DNA of 64,000 nucleotides from Kaustia mangrovi (GTDB taxonomy: Bacteria; Pseudomonadota; Alphaproteobacteria; Rhizobiales; Im1): NCBI RefSeq assembly GCF_015482775.1, contig NZ_CP058214.1:4566537-4630536 (forward strand), written 5' to 3'. Each line of letters begins with the position of its first letter. Within the stretch, counting starts at the first letter, position 1. A program made the translations under genes and the position numbers. Positions 25,295 to 34,815 of the stretch are shown here, one piece after another. The notes below the pieces were generated by a model. It had not been told where the DNA came from. It saw only the letters and a program-made list of their open reading frames with translations, and ran no database searches.

Positions 25295-26479
25295 TCAGGG
25301 CGAGGAGAGGGGATGCGCGGTCCCGCTTTGGGCGTCGGTCCCGTCGTCTGTCGCCTGCCGAGCCTGCAGCCGGTCCATCTCCGACCGCAGGCGCCCGTTC
25401 TTGGGAAACCGTTGCGTGGCGGCCTCCAGCGTGGCGATGGCCTGCGCGCCATGGCCGAGACGCTCCAGAAGGGTGGCAAAGCGCAGGTGGAGCTCAGGCA
25501 GGTTGGGGTTGATCGTCAGCGCTGTCTCCAGGCTGTCATAGGCTTTTTGAAGCTCGCCCTTCTCCGCCAGAATGCCGCCCAGGAGGACGTGGGGCGGTGC
25601 GCGGTCGGGATGATAGGTGATGAGCGTGCGGGCAACAGTCTCCGCCTCGTTCAGCCGGCCCAGCCGGCGCTGCAGCGTGCCGAGCCGCATCAGGATCTCG
25701 AAATTCGCACGGTCGAGGACGCGCGCGCGCTCGAGGAAACGGACCGCGACGGCGGGCTTGCCGCGTGGTGCGACGGCGTTGGCGAGCCGCAGGTAATAGG
25801 CGGGCCAGCCCTTCTTGAGCAGCCTGATCCGCCTCTGGAACCGGCTCGGTGCCAGGCCGAGACGTGCCATCTCGACCATGTCGGCCATGTGATCGCGGGC
25901 CGTGAGCAAGCTCCCGACCGTTCCCGCACAATGGGGCGCGGCCACGATCTGCACGGGTGCCCGTGCCGCGATGAGGTGCGCATGGCCGCGCTCGTGCGCG
26001 TCGCGCGGGTCGTGGATGACGAAGGCGGTCTCGCAGACATCCTCGCCGGCAATGGCCATGCCTGTATGGAGTTCCGGATCGAAATGCCCCTCGTAGCGCC
26101 GGTCGCACGCGCCGACATCGTCGGGCGCGATGGAGAAATGGGGCGAGAGGCCGATGGCGAGCGTGGCGCCGAGAATGCGGCTGTATTTGAGCGCGGCATA
26201 GCCGCCGGCCCCCTCGCCGAGGCAGATGACCTCGTCATGGCGTCCGGCGATCTCGACGAGATAGTCGAGATATCTCTCCATTTCGAGACGCGGATACCAG
26301 TCCGGCCCCTTGGCGACGATGCCGATGCGCGTGAAGGCCTTGGCGACCGAGGGTGTCTCGCCGAAGAAGCTGTCCGTCTGCCTGAAACCGTTGTCGGCGA
26401 AGGTGATCAGCAGTGGCCCCGTGCGGGCCCTGCGGTAGAAGATGCGTAGGCGGTCGGTTTCGATAATGGGGCTGACCAT
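25295..26479 (-). CDS. Alpha/beta-hydrolase-fold protein lacking its nucleophile, with TPR tail
   Basis: 394 residues. The N-terminal ~220 residues follow a hydrolase-fold pattern (LLITFADNGFRQTDSFFG, then VICLGEGAGGYAALKYSRIL). At the nucleophile elbow the usual G-x-S-x-G reads G-E-G-A-G, so the catalytic Ser is missing. The C-terminal ~170 residues are TPR repeats (FEILMRLGTLQRRLGRLNEA, PPHVLLGGILAEKGELQKAY). A noncatalytic, protein-binding role is suggested. Related genes often sit in surface-polysaccharide contexts, which is not the case here. Confidence 0.7.
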   Translation of the reverse strand: MVSPIIETDRLRIFYRRARTGPLLITFADNGFRQTDSFFGETPSVAKAFTRIGIVAKGPDWYPRLEMERYLDYLVEIAGRHDEVICLGEGAGGYAALKYSRILGATLAIGLSPHFSIAPDDVGACDRRYEGHFDPELHTGMAIAGEDVCETAFVIHDPRDAHERGHAHLIAARAPVQIVAAPHCAGTVGSLLTARDHMADMVEMARLGLAPSRFQRRIRLLKKGWPAYYLRLANAVAPRGKPAVAVRFLERARVLDRANFEILMRLGTLQRRLGRLNEAETVARTLITYHPDRAPPHVLLGGILAEKGELQKAYDSLETALTINPNLPELHLRFATLLERLGHGAQAIATLEAATQRFPKNGRLRSEMDRLQARQATDDGTDAQSGTAHPLSSP

Positions 26480-26674
26480 CGGTCCGGTCCCTCCGCTGCC
26501 GTCCAATGCAGGAAATACAACTTTAACAGAATGGTAAAGTTAAATGCAATTATTACATGCACGCCAATGCAGCGTCTGCCGATCCGCGCCGCATCGGCAG
26601 AGTGCTTGCGGCTAAGGCCAGGGGCGTTGCAGCACGATGTCGTTTCGGAGAACGTTCCGCCTTGCGGGAACCGC

Positions 26675-27649
26675 TCAGTACCACAGGCCCATGCGGCTCA
26701 CATGGAAACGCGGCCGGCGCACGACCGGTACGATGGAGGGGCCGACCTCGGGTTTCTCGCCGGGCAGGGGGATATGCGGGGTCTGGTCGCGGCGCAGCGC
26801 CAGGATGCGCTTCACGCGATCCTGCGTCTTGGGATGGGAGCGCAGGAGCGAGGGGTCGGGCAGCCGGCCGCCGGGCAGGAACAGCGCCTCCCACATCGCG
26901 CCCTGCTTGCGCTCGAGCGCCATGAGCGCGGCGGCGAGCCCTTCCGGATCGCCCGTCAGGCTCACGGCGTCGAGGTCGGCGTCGTATTCGCGCGCCCGCG
27001 ACAGGGCGAGCTGCAGGAGGCCACCGATTGTCGGGGCGAAGATCAGCAGCACAATGCCGATCCACGGCACCTGGCCGCCCGCCTCCAGTATGGCCGGCAG
27101 GTAGAAGGCCAGCGTCAAGAGGCCGACCGTCGCCATGATGCTCGTGATCCGGTTCACGATGTCGGCGAGCGCCATGACCTTCAGGTCGCCATTGCGGATA
27201 TGGCTGACCTCGTGGGCAAGGACGCCGGCGAGCTGGCGCATGGTGAGCCCGCGCAGGAGCCCGTCGGTGACCGCGATGGCGCTGTCCTGCGGCATGCCCA
27301 CCGCGAAGGCGTTCATCATGCGGCTCGGCACATAGTAGAGCATGGGGACCGTCGGCAGGTCGGCGCGCGCGGTGATCGCGCGCAGCACATGGTAGCCGTC
27401 GGGGAATTCCTGCTGGGTGATCGGCCGGGCCCGGTAGAGGTTGAGGACCAGCTTCGGCGAGATGCGCGTCGCCGACCACAGGCCCACCGCACCGAGGGCC
27501 AGCGCCCAGACGAGCCCCACGACGCCGAAGACCAGCCAGGCCACGACGGCCATGAAGCCCACGCTGCCGCCGGCCAGAAGCCAGCTATGCATCCTGTTGC
27601 GCCATTTGGAGCGCGTCTGCTCGACGCTATCGAGGGACGGGAACGTCAT
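26675..27649 (-). CDS. M48-family membrane metalloprotease (HtpX-like)
   Basis: 324 residues. Two N-terminal membrane helices (residues ~23-60) precede the zinc site HEVSH (in LAGVLAHEVSHIRNGD). Two further helices follow, then the third-ligand region SRAREYDADLDAV. The plan is that of HtpX-type inner-membrane endopeptidases, which degrade damaged membrane proteins. The C-terminal ~60 residues are a basic, proline-rich extension. It stands downstream of the ycjX-ycjF pair (30 nt gap), suggesting a common envelope-stress context. Confidence 0.9.
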   Translation of the reverse strand: MTFPSLDSVEQTRSKWRNRMHSWLLAGGSVGFMAVVAWLVFGVVGLVWALALGAVGLWSATRISPKLVLNLYRARPITQQEFPDGYHVLRAITARADLPTVPMLYYVPSRMMNAFAVGMPQDSAIAVTDGLLRGLTMRQLAGVLAHEVSHIRNGDLKVMALADIVNRITSIMATVGLLTLAFYLPAILEAGGQVPWIGIVLLIFAPTIGGLLQLALSRAREYDADLDAVSLTGDPEGLAAALMALERKQGAMWEALFLPGGRLPDPSLLRSHPKTQDRVKRILALRRDQTPHIPLPGEKPEVGPSIVPVVRRPRFHVSRMGLWY

Positions 27650-27679
27650 GGCTCAAAGATAGGCGCGGCGGGTGCGAAT

Positions 27680-28729
27680 TTACAGACGGCCGCCGCCATC
27701 CTGCGGCCGCCGCTCGGTACCGTCGTCGGCGGCTTCGGCCTGCGGCGCGCCGGTGGACCGGGTGAGACGGGCGGCGATGGCGGACAGGCGCGGCTTCTCC
27801 AGCGTTTCGAAGGGCAGGGGACGGACGAGATCGAGCGCGGCAAGGCCGATCCGGGCGGTCATGATGCCGTTGACCGTGCCCTCGCCGATGCGCGCCGACA
27901 GCCGCCCGGCGATGCCGCGCCCCACGACATGCTGGATGAGCGTGTCCGACAGCGCCACGCCGCCCGTCACGGCGAGATGGGTCACGACCATCCGGGCGAG
28001 CTTCAGCGTGCCGAGCGAGCCCGGGCGCCCGCCATAGAGCGCGGCGAGCCGGCGCAGGAGCGTGAGGTTCTGCGCGGCCACGAACAGGAGGTCGAGGGCG
28101 GCGGCGGGCGTCAGCGCGGTCAGGAGCGAGATGCGCTTGGCGGCGGCGGCGATCAGCCGGCCGGCCTCCGCATCGAGCTCTCCCATCAACTCGCGTTCGG
28201 CAAGCCGCACCCGGTCGGCGGGGTCGATGATCTCGCCTTCGAAGCGCTTGAGCCGGCCGAGCGCCCAGGCCATGTCGCGGCGATGGCCGTAAAGCCCGCT
28301 CAGCGCACGGACCGTCTCGTCCGCGCCGGCGCTGTCGTCATGGCGCAGCGTGCGCTCCGCCGTCTCCCGGATCGACCCGATGCGCGACAGCCGCATGAGG
28401 GCCGCGGCCTCCTTCACGATCAGGGCGAGCGCCGCGATCCCGGCAATCCCGGCAAGGCCGAGCGCCGTCCAGCCGAGCCAGTCCTCGCGCGCGAAGAGCT
28501 GTTCGACCATCTGCGTGACGCTCATGGTGACCGCAATCGCCACGAGCGCGGTGACCGAGGAGGCGAGCAGCGCGCCCCAGCGCAGGCCCCTGCGTCCGGG
28601 CAGGTGATGGGCGGGCTCGCCGTCGCCCGATCCGGCCTCGTCGGGCAGGTCGAGCGTGGTTTCCTCGCGGGGCGGGGCCTCGAAGGCGCGCGGCGCGCGC
28701 TCGCGGCGCGTGGTGTTCGGATCGGTCAT
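27680..28729 (-). CDS. YcjF / TIGR01620 family membrane protein
   Basis: 349 residues: a polar N-terminus, two membrane helices (WGALLASSVTALVAIAVTMS and ALGLAGIAGIAALALIV, residues ~50-105), and the conserved C-terminal DUF697-like part (ISLLTALTPAAALDLLFVAA). ATG 28729 overlaps the ycjX stop in ATGA. YcjF proteins are membrane partners of the YcjX GTPase-like protein; the molecular role is unclear, with links to heat or envelope stress in E. coli. Confidence 0.88.
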   Translation of the reverse strand: MTDPNTTRRERAPRAFEAPPREETTLDLPDEAGSGDGEPAHHLPGRRGLRWGALLASSVTALVAIAVTMSVTQMVEQLFAREDWLGWTALGLAGIAGIAALALIVKEAAALMRLSRIGSIRETAERTLRHDDSAGADETVRALSGLYGHRRDMAWALGRLKRFEGEIIDPADRVRLAERELMGELDAEAGRLIAAAAKRISLLTALTPAAALDLLFVAAQNLTLLRRLAALYGGRPGSLGTLKLARMVVTHLAVTGGVALSDTLIQHVVGRGIAGRLSARIGEGTVNGIMTARIGLAALDLVRPLPFETLEKPRLSAIAARLTRSTGAPQAEAADDGTERRPQDGGGRL

Positions 28730-30186
28730 GCCAGCCTGTCCGCAAGCAGGAAATTGAGGGCCCGGTCGAGCCGGATATGGGGGAAGCTCGCGCCGTCGCC
28801 GGGGCCGGCGGCCTCGAACCAGGGCGGCCGGAAACGAACGAAATGGACAGTGTCGCGCGCGGCGCCGGCAAGGGCGGCCTGCGGGTCGTCCGGCAGGTCG
28901 CCGGGGAAGATCGCCATCTCGCGGCTGCCATCGAAGGTTTCCCCGCCGATCGTCTCGCCCGCCTCGGGCACGCCGACGATGCAGGGCAGGGCGTCGCCGT
29001 TCTGGCGGACCGTCGTCTCGCGTGTCGCCCGGATGGCGGCGAGTGCCATCACCTCCACCGCGGAGCCGGCGAACTCGGCGCGCTCGAGGGCCGTCTCGAT
29101 CATCGCGCGGGTGATGGTTTCCAGCCGGTCGTGGCTCGTGTGGTGCAGCCGGTCGGCCTTGGTGGCGGCGAAGAGGATGCGGTCGATCCGTCGGCCGGTG
29201 AGGCTCGCGGCCCAGCTCGCCGGGCCGTGTCGGAAACAGGAGAGCACGTCGCCGAGCGCGCGCCCCAGATCCTGCAGCGCCTCCGGACCGGCATTGAGCG
29301 CGGTCAGCGCGTCGACGAGCACGATCTGCCGGTCGAGGCGGGCGAAGTGGTCGCGGAAGAAGGGACGCACCACATGGCGCACATAGGCGTCGTAGCGCCT
29401 GGCCATCATGGCCCAGAGCGAGCCCTTGGGCGCCGTCTCGCCCTCGGGTACGGGCAGCGGCGCGAAGGTGAGGAGCGGCGAGCCGGCGAGGTCGCCGGGC
29501 ATCAGGAACCGTCCGGGCGGCAGGGCGGAGAATGAGGCGCCGGCATCGCGGCAGGCGGAGAGATAGGCGCGGAACAGCTCCGCATCCTTTACCGCGTCGG
29601 TCTCCGGGGCCGGCTCCTTCGGCCTCAGCGTGGCGAGGTGGCGGTGCCAGTCCCGTGCGAGCGGCGCGCAGCGCGCGCTGCGGCTCGCCTCCAGCATGGT
29701 GCGCGACCATTCCTCGTAGCTGCGCGTCATCAGGGGCAGGTCGAGCAGCCATTCGCCGGGATAGTCCACAATGTCGATGGACAGCCGTCCGCTGCCGATA
29801 TTGCGCGCCACGAACCCCTCCGGCTCGTAGTCGAGCGTCAGGCGCATCTGGCTCATGCGGTGCGTGCTCTCCGGCCAGCGGCGATCCTCGCCGATCAGGG
29901 CCTCCACATGGTCCTCATAGGCGAAGCGCGGCACGGTATCGTCGGGCTGCGGCTCCAGGAAGGCGCGCCGGATGCGTCCTTCCGCCGCCGGGTCGAACAG
30001 CGCGAGGCGACCGCCGTGCACGATATTGTGGACGAGCGCCGTGATGAACACGGTCTTGCCCGCGCGCGACAGCCCGGTGACGCCGAGCCTGAGCGCCGGG
30101 TTTCCGAGCGCGCCGGCATAGTCGGCGATCTCCGACATCGCGATCCGGGTACGGTCGAGGACGGTGGTCAGCGACATGGGTTCCAT
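28726..30186 (-). CDS. YcjX-family P-loop NTPase (DUF463)
   Basis: 486 residues. The P-loop is GLSRAGKT (residues ~32-39), followed by family blocks IVDYPGEWLLDLPLMTRSYE and VLVDALTALNAG. ATG 30186 begins MEPMSLTTVLDRTRIA; a second ATG lies three codons later. It is cytoplasmic and is translated directly into ycjF by a 4-bp overlap. The family is a dynamin-like/Ras-like GTPase of poorly known function in envelope stress. Confidence 0.92.
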   Translation of the reverse strand: MEPMSLTTVLDRTRIAMSEIADYAGALGNPALRLGVTGLSRAGKTVFITALVHNIVHGGRLALFDPAAEGRIRRAFLEPQPDDTVPRFAYEDHVEALIGEDRRWPESTHRMSQMRLTLDYEPEGFVARNIGSGRLSIDIVDYPGEWLLDLPLMTRSYEEWSRTMLEASRSARCAPLARDWHRHLATLRPKEPAPETDAVKDAELFRAYLSACRDAGASFSALPPGRFLMPGDLAGSPLLTFAPLPVPEGETAPKGSLWAMMARRYDAYVRHVVRPFFRDHFARLDRQIVLVDALTALNAGPEALQDLGRALGDVLSCFRHGPASWAASLTGRRIDRILFAATKADRLHHTSHDRLETITRAMIETALERAEFAGSAVEVMALAAIRATRETTVRQNGDALPCIVGVPEAGETIGGETFDGSREMAIFPGDLPDDPQAALAGAARDTVHFVRFRPPWFEAAGPGDGASFPHIRLDRALNFLLADRLA

Positions 30187-30329
30187 GCTTTCGGCAAAGC
30201 CCTTTCCGCAACGCCTGAAGGGGCCGGCGGGCATGTCGGCCCGGTTCGGCGCCGCGGACCTTCCCTGCGGTTTCCGGAGAGGAGATGGCACGAAAAAGGC
30301 ATTTTCCGTCTCGACCCGTCGGGCCGCCC

Positions 30330-30845
30330 CTAGAGATCCTTGGGCCGGGTGAAGCTGACGAGCGTTCCCGCGCCCGGTGCGATATCCGCCCAGTCGTCGG
30401 CGTCGAAATCGATGACGGCGAGGGCTCCCGTGGGGAATTTCCGGCGCATCGCCTTCAGCGCGGCCCTGGCGCCGTCGCCGGCGAGCGCGTCGGCGAGTGT
30501 TTCGAGAGACGGGTTGTGGCCGACGACGAGAATCGGCGACGCCGTGCCGCCTTCGCCGCGCAGGGCGGCCAGCGGGCTTGTCCCGTCACCGAAATCGTAG
30601 AGCCTGTCATCGATATGGATGGGCGGCGCCGCGTCGAGCTGGGGGACGACGAGATCGAGCGTCTGGCGCGCGCGTATCGCCGGCGAGCATAGCGCGAGCC
30701 GGGGGGCGTGGCCGTTCTCGCGCATATACCGGCCCATGAGCGGGGCGGCCTTCTCGCCGCGCCCGTTGAGCGGCCGGTCGCGATCGTCGAGCGCCGGGTT
30801 GTCCCAGCTCGACTTGGCGTGGCGCAGAAGCAGGAGGCGCAGCAT
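30330..30845 (-). CDS. sixA: Phosphohistidine phosphatase, SixA type
   Basis: 171 residues of histidine-phosphatase superfamily. The catalytic RHA motif is at the start (LRLLLLRHAKSSWDNP) and the second His is in ILVVGHNPSLETLADAL. SixA removes phosphate from phosphohistidine in phosphorelay or PTS proteins. The stop of metA lies 8 nt upstream of its ATG, so the two are probably co-transcribed, although no metabolic link is evident. Confidence 0.9.
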   Translation of the reverse strand: MLRLLLLRHAKSSWDNPALDDRDRPLNGRGEKAAPLMGRYMRENGHAPRLALCSPAIRARQTLDLVVPQLDAAPPIHIDDRLYDFGDGTSPLAALRGEGGTASPILVVGHNPSLETLADALAGDGARAALKAMRRKFPTGALAVIDFDADDWADIAPGAGTLVSFTRPKDL

Positions 30846-30853
30846 CGAGCCCC

Positions 30854-31810
30854 CTATTTCGCGGCGACCGGCTGCGGTTGCCGCACGGCCGGCGCCTCGC
30901 CGATCCGGGCGATATCGAAGGGGGTCGTCTGATAGACCTCGTTGATCCAGTTGCCGAACAGCAGGTGGGCGTGGCTGCGCCAGCGGTTCTCCGGCTCCGC
31001 ATGGGGATCGTCGCCGGGGAAATAATTCGTCGGAAGCTGGATGTCCTTGCCCGCCTCGGTGTCGCGCCAATACTCCTCCGCAAGGCTGCGGCTGTCATAT
31101 TCGATGTGGTTGAACATGTAGAGCATGCGCCGGGTGGGGTCGGCGACGAAGCACAGGCCGGCCTCGTCGGATTCCATCAGCACCTCCAGCCCGCGGTCGT
31201 CCGGCAGGTCCTTGCGGAGCACTTCCGTCCAGCGCGAGACGGGAATCGAGAAATCGTCGGAGAAGCCGCGCAGATAGGGCGAGGCCGGGTTGAGGTTCTT
31301 GTGGCGGAACACGCCGAAGGCCTTCCGGGGCAGGGGGTATTTCGGCACGTCGTGGAAATGGTGCAGCGCGGCCTGCGCGCCCCAGCAGATGGCGAAGGTG
31401 GAATGGACGTTGGTCTGCGTCCACTCGAAGATCCGGGTGAGCTCGTCCCAGTAGTTCACTTCCTCGAACTCGAGCAGCTCGATCGGCGCGCCGGTGATGA
31501 TCAACCCGTCGAACTTCTCGTGCGCGACCTCCTCCCATGTGCGGTAGAAGGCGAGGATGTGCTCCGCGGACGTGTTCTTCGGCTTGTGATTGGTCATGCG
31601 CACGAGCGACAGCTCCACTTGCAGGGGCGTCGCGCCGACCAGCCGGGCGAACTGGGCCTCGGTGCGGATCTTGTTGGGCATGAGGTTGAGCATGCCGATA
31701 CGCAGCGGGCGGATGTCCTGCCTGTCGGCAAGCTCCTCCGTCATGACCATCACGCCTTCCTGCTCCAGCGTCGCGCGCGCCGGCAGATCGTCCGGTATCT
31801 TGATCGGCAT
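30854..31810 (-). CDS. metA: Homoserine O-acyltransferase MetA (predicted acetyl-type)
   Basis: 318 residues. The catalytic Cys142 is in [16 protein letters not shown], and His235 and Glu237 are in [14 protein letters not shown]; numbering from the ATG at 31810 agrees exactly with family numbering. Position 111 is Glu (GAPIELLEF); E. coli succinyl-type MetA has Gly there, while Glu111 enzymes use acetyl-CoA. The predicted reaction is therefore L-homoserine + acetyl-CoA to O-acetylhomoserine, first step of methionine synthesis in the cytoplasm. No methionine riboswitch could be recognised in the 132 nt upstream. Confidence 0.95.
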   Translation of the reverse strand: MPIKIPDDLPARATLEQEGVMVMTEELADRQDIRPLRIGMLNLMPNKIRTEAQFARLVGATPLQVELSLVRMTNHKPKNTSAEHILAFYRTWEEVAHEKFDGLIITGAPIELLEFEEVNYWDELTRIFEWTQTNVHSTFAICWGAQAALHHFHDVPKYPLPRKAFGVFRHKNLNPASPYLRGFSDDFSIPVSRWTEVLRKDLPDDRGLEVLMESDEAGLCFVADPTRRMLYMFNHIEYDSRSLAEEYWRDTEAGKDIQLPTNYFPGDDPHAEPENRWRSHAHLLFGNWINEVYQTTPFDIARIGEAPAVRQPQPVAAK

Positions 31811-31942
31811 GGGCTTTGGAAACGTCCTCCCCTGTCCTGTGCGCCCGGTCTGTCCGGGCGGCCCGAAAGGTGATGAACATTTAGGCGGTCGCGCCGTGCG
31901 CTGCAAGCGCTCCGCCCTCTGGCAAGGCGGCGGCCCGCGGGG

Positions 31943-32806
31943 TCAGGCCCGCTGGTCGATCGCCCTGGAGACCAGCGAGACGAAGCCAGCCTCGCTGACG
32001 ATACCGGCGACCTCGTCGGCCTCGATCGTATAGCCGAAATTGCGCGCTATGGCTTCGTAATAGGGGATCCGGCGGTCGAGAAGCTGTTCGAAGCCCCACA
32101 CCGCGAAGCCGTCCGGATCGACCTCCTCGTCGCGCGCGAGGCCGTGCATGCGCTTGTAGTCCGCCCAGCTTTCCTCGAGGAAGGCTTCCGGATAGTACAT
32201 GGGTTTCGGCGCCGCCCGGAACCGGTCCACCAGCATGCGCTTGTGCTGCTCGGTGCCGCGGATATAGAGCAGCAGCGTGTGCTCCGACAGGCATTTCAGG
32301 ACGGGGTCGTTCGGATCGTCCGGGTCGACCACCTCGCACAGGCTGCCGCCGGAATCGCACAGGAAACGCGCATAGCCGTAGATGGTGCGCGCCTTCTCGA
32401 TGAACTCGGGCACGTCGAGCAGGGCCGCGATCTCGGCGGCCTTGTGCTGGGCCTGACGGCGCCGGTATTCCGCGAACGAGATGCCGCCCCGGTCCGGATT
32501 GCCGGGCTTTCCGAGATAGGTCGACAGCGGGGCGAGATTGTCGAAGGTGATGTTGGAGGAGATGTAGATCGAATCCGTCATCAGGAGCTGGCGCAGGAGA
32601 GGCACCTTCATCGCCTCGCGCTTGAACTCGTCGACAATGTATTCGCCCATGTAGCGCGTGCCGATGCGGTAGTCGACGGAGTAGTGGAACCAGTCGTGGC
32701 GCCTGAGCATGTTGCCGAGCGAGGTCTTGCCGACGCCGGACATGCCGAACACCGTGACGGCTTTGGCCGGCCAGTCGCGGAATGCCTCGCCACTCTCGAA
32801 CCGCAT
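31943..32806 (-). CDS. P-loop ATPase of unknown function
   Basis: 287 residues. A Walker A GMSGVGKTSLG lies at residues ~21-31. Later come conserved-looking blocks LLMTDSIYISSNITFDNLAP, ARFLCDSGGSLCEVVDPDDP and EEVDPDGFAVWGFEQLLDRR. It has no signal or membrane segment. Proteins like this occur in many alphaproteobacteria as uncharacterised ATPases. ATG 32806 is supported by AGGGGTGAGACG upstream. It precedes metA on the same strand with a 132-nt gap. Confidence 0.75.
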   Translation of the reverse strand: MRFESGEAFRDWPAKAVTVFGMSGVGKTSLGNMLRRHDWFHYSVDYRIGTRYMGEYIVDEFKREAMKVPLLRQLLMTDSIYISSNITFDNLAPLSTYLGKPGNPDRGGISFAEYRRRQAQHKAAEIAALLDVPEFIEKARTIYGYARFLCDSGGSLCEVVDPDDPNDPVLKCLSEHTLLLYIRGTEQHKRMLVDRFRAAPKPMYYPEAFLEESWADYKRMHGLARDEEVDPDGFAVWGFEQLLDRRIPYYEAIARNFGYTIEADEVAGIVSEAGFVSLVSRAIDQRA

Positions 32807-33028
32807 CGCCGTCTCACCCCGTGAACGCCCTTGAGGAGCACCCCTTAATACAGGGCGCTCGCGGGGGCAACGAAAGAGTCCGTGGCCGCCGGGTGCGGTT
32901 GCGGGGTATCGGAACTGCACTTTATAATTGCACAAACGATGATCTTCCCCTAAAAGGGGTGTCCTGTTTGGGGCACATCGTGCACAGCGTTACGCTGCGA
33001 CGAAGACAGCGGGACAAGAGGGGGCATC

Positions 33029-34594
33029 ATGACATCTTGGTCATCGGGCTACGTTACCGATATCGACTATTTTCCGGGTTTCTATGCGGAGCTGTCGCCG
33101 GAGCGCTGCGCCTTCGGGCTGCTCAGCCAGGGGCTTGCCCAATGCGGCCGGACGCTGGGGCCGGGACGCTCCGCCGATCCCGCCTATCTGGAGCTCGGCT
33201 TCGGCTACGGGGTGTCGCTGGCGGTTCACGCCGCGGCCTGTCCCGGCACCTATTGGGGCGCCGACTTCAATCCCGCGCATGCGCTCTATGCGCGCGATCT
33301 CGCCGAGGCGTCGGGGGCGGACATGACCGTCGCCGACGACAGTTTCGAGGAACTGCTTGCCCGGCCCGACCTGCCGCAATTCGACATGATCGCCGTGCAC
33401 GGTGTCTGGTCGTGGGTGAGCGACAGCAACCGGGACGCACTCATCGCGCTCGTGAGGCGCCATCTGAAGCCCGGCGGCGTGCTCAATATCAGCTACAATT
33501 GCGAGCCGGGCTGGGCCCAGATCGCCCCGTGGCAGCGCCTTGTGTCGTTCATGGCGCATGGCGGCGGGCGCGGGCAGACGATCTCCGAGCGCGCCGACGC
33601 GGCCGTGGGGTTCATGAACCGGCTGCGCGAGGCCGGCGCAGCCTGCTTCACGGGCAATCCTGCCCTTGGCGACTATGTGGACGGGCTCGACCGGCACAAT
33701 GCCCACTATGTGATCCACGAGCATCTCAACCGGCACTGGCGGCCCATGCTGTTCGCGGAGACGGCGAAGCTTCTTGCGGAGGCCAAGGTCGGCTTCGCGG
33801 CGTCGGCGCGGCCGCTCGACTATGTGAGCGGCATCAACCTGACCGCAGAGATGCAGGAGGTCCTGAACGGGATCTCCGACCCGGTTGTTCGGCAGACGGT
33901 CTACGACTACTGCGTCAACAGGCGGTTCCGGTGGGATCTCTTCGCGCGCGGAGTGCGCAGGATGCCGGCCACGGACCAGCGCGAGACGCTGCTGGCCACG
34001 CGGGTCGCGCTGGCGAGTACGCCGTCGGCCATTCCCATGACTGTGCCGGCCGCGCTCGGCGAGGCGGAGCTGAGACAGGACATATACCGGCCCCTGATCG
34101 ACGCCCTGGCGAAGGACGACTGCGCGCCGCGGTCGCTCGCCTCGCTGCGCGACGAGCCGGGCTTGAAATCGCTCGAATTCGGTCAACTCGCCGAGGCGGT
34201 CATCATCCTGGTCGGCGCCGGCCACGCCCATCCCGTCCAGCAGGAGGCGGTCATAGAGCGCGCGAGGCCCGCCTGCGCCCGGCTCAACAGCCATCTCTGC
34301 GCACAGGCCCTGTCCCGCGAGGAAGTCAATGTGCTGGCCTCGCCGGTGATCGGAACGGGCGTCACGGTGCCCCGGTTCCACCAGATGTTCCTCCACGCCA
34401 TCGCCGAGGGGCACAAGACACCGCGGGACTGGGCGAAATCGGCCTGGGAGGCCCTGTCGGCCTGCGGTCAGCTCGTGCTGAAGGAGAACAAGACGCTGGA
34501 GACCCCGGAAGAGAACCTGGCCGAGCTGGAAAGCATCGCGAAGACGTTCCAGAGCGACCGCTTGCCCATCCTGAAGACGCTGGGGATCGCCTGA
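33029..34594 (+). CDS. Class I SAM methyltransferase with regulatory domain (PKMT-like)
   Basis: 521 residues. The N-terminal ~200 residues are a Rossmann methyltransferase (YLELGFGYGVSLAVHAAACP as the SAM glycine-rich motif; TYWGADFNPAHA as the acidic strand-2 end; FDMIAVHGVWSWVSDSNRDA). A middle helical region and a C-terminal winged-helix-like part (residues ~380-515) match the methyltransferase regulatory domain seen in rickettsial protein lysine methyltransferases. Protein or small-molecule methylation is possible. It is divergent from the ATPase gene across 222 bp. Confidence 0.85.
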   Translation: MTSWSSGYVTDIDYFPGFYAELSPERCAFGLLSQGLAQCGRTLGPGRSADPAYLELGFGYGVSLAVHAAACPGTYWGADFNPAHALYARDLAEASGADMTVADDSFEELLARPDLPQFDMIAVHGVWSWVSDSNRDALIALVRRHLKPGGVLNISYNCEPGWAQIAPWQRLVSFMAHGGGRGQTISERADAAVGFMNRLREAGAACFTGNPALGDYVDGLDRHNAHYVIHEHLNRHWRPMLFAETAKLLAEAKVGFAASARPLDYVSGINLTAEMQEVLNGISDPVVRQTVYDYCVNRRFRWDLFARGVRRMPATDQRETLLATRVALASTPSAIPMTVPAALGEAELRQDIYRPLIDALAKDDCAPRSLASLRDEPGLKSLEFGQLAEAVIILVGAGHAHPVQQEAVIERARPACARLNSHLCAQALSREEVNVLASPVIGTGVTVPRFHQMFLHAIAEGHKTPRDWAKSAWEALSACGQLVLKENKTLETPEENLAELESIAKTFQSDRLPILKTLGIA

Positions 34595-34613
34595 GGCCAG
34601 TGCATCGGCGAAG

Positions 34614-34643
34614 TTGAGAGAAGATTTCATGAATCTCTCTCAA
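34614..34643. other. Bulged hairpin after the methyltransferase gene
   Basis: TTGAGAGA-A-GATT pairs with AATC-TCTCTCAA around a TCATG loop (12 bp, one bulge). It lies 20 nt after the stop at 34594 and has no T-run. It may be a weak terminator or mRNA 3' end structure. Confidence 0.4.
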
Positions 34644-34738
34644 GGCATTGACAATAATATGATTCAGTAGCGATCCGGCACCCGGAGGCAAGACCGGCGC
34701 CACAGGGTGCCCGGGGTCGGAAGCCGCCGGGCCCTGTC

Positions 34739-34759
34739 TTGCCGGGACAAGCCCGGCAA
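34739..34759. repeat. REP-like palindrome (CCGGGCTTGTCCCGG type)
   Basis: TTGCCGGG-ACAAG-CCCGGCAA followed by TGACGAC. This is a common short extragenic palindrome type in alphaproteobacterial genomes. It lies between convergent genes. The remaining bases of the 221-bp gap show nothing else. Confidence 0.55.
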
Positions 34760-34815
34760 TGACGACCTGGACGGGAGTCCGGGTCGGTGCATCGCGCGCC
34801 GATTGGCGATTCGAC

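Noticed and set aside
26531..29386. 951-codon open plus-strand frame
   Set aside because: It lies opposite the M48 protease, ycjF and ycjX genes, is Arg/Ala/Gly-rich without motifs, and reflects codon bias at high GC.
31811..31942. Possible SAM-II type riboswitch upstream of metA
   Set aside because: The region has a CTAAATG-like string and GC-rich repeats, but I could not place the conserved SAM-II stems and loop; the resemblance is too weak.
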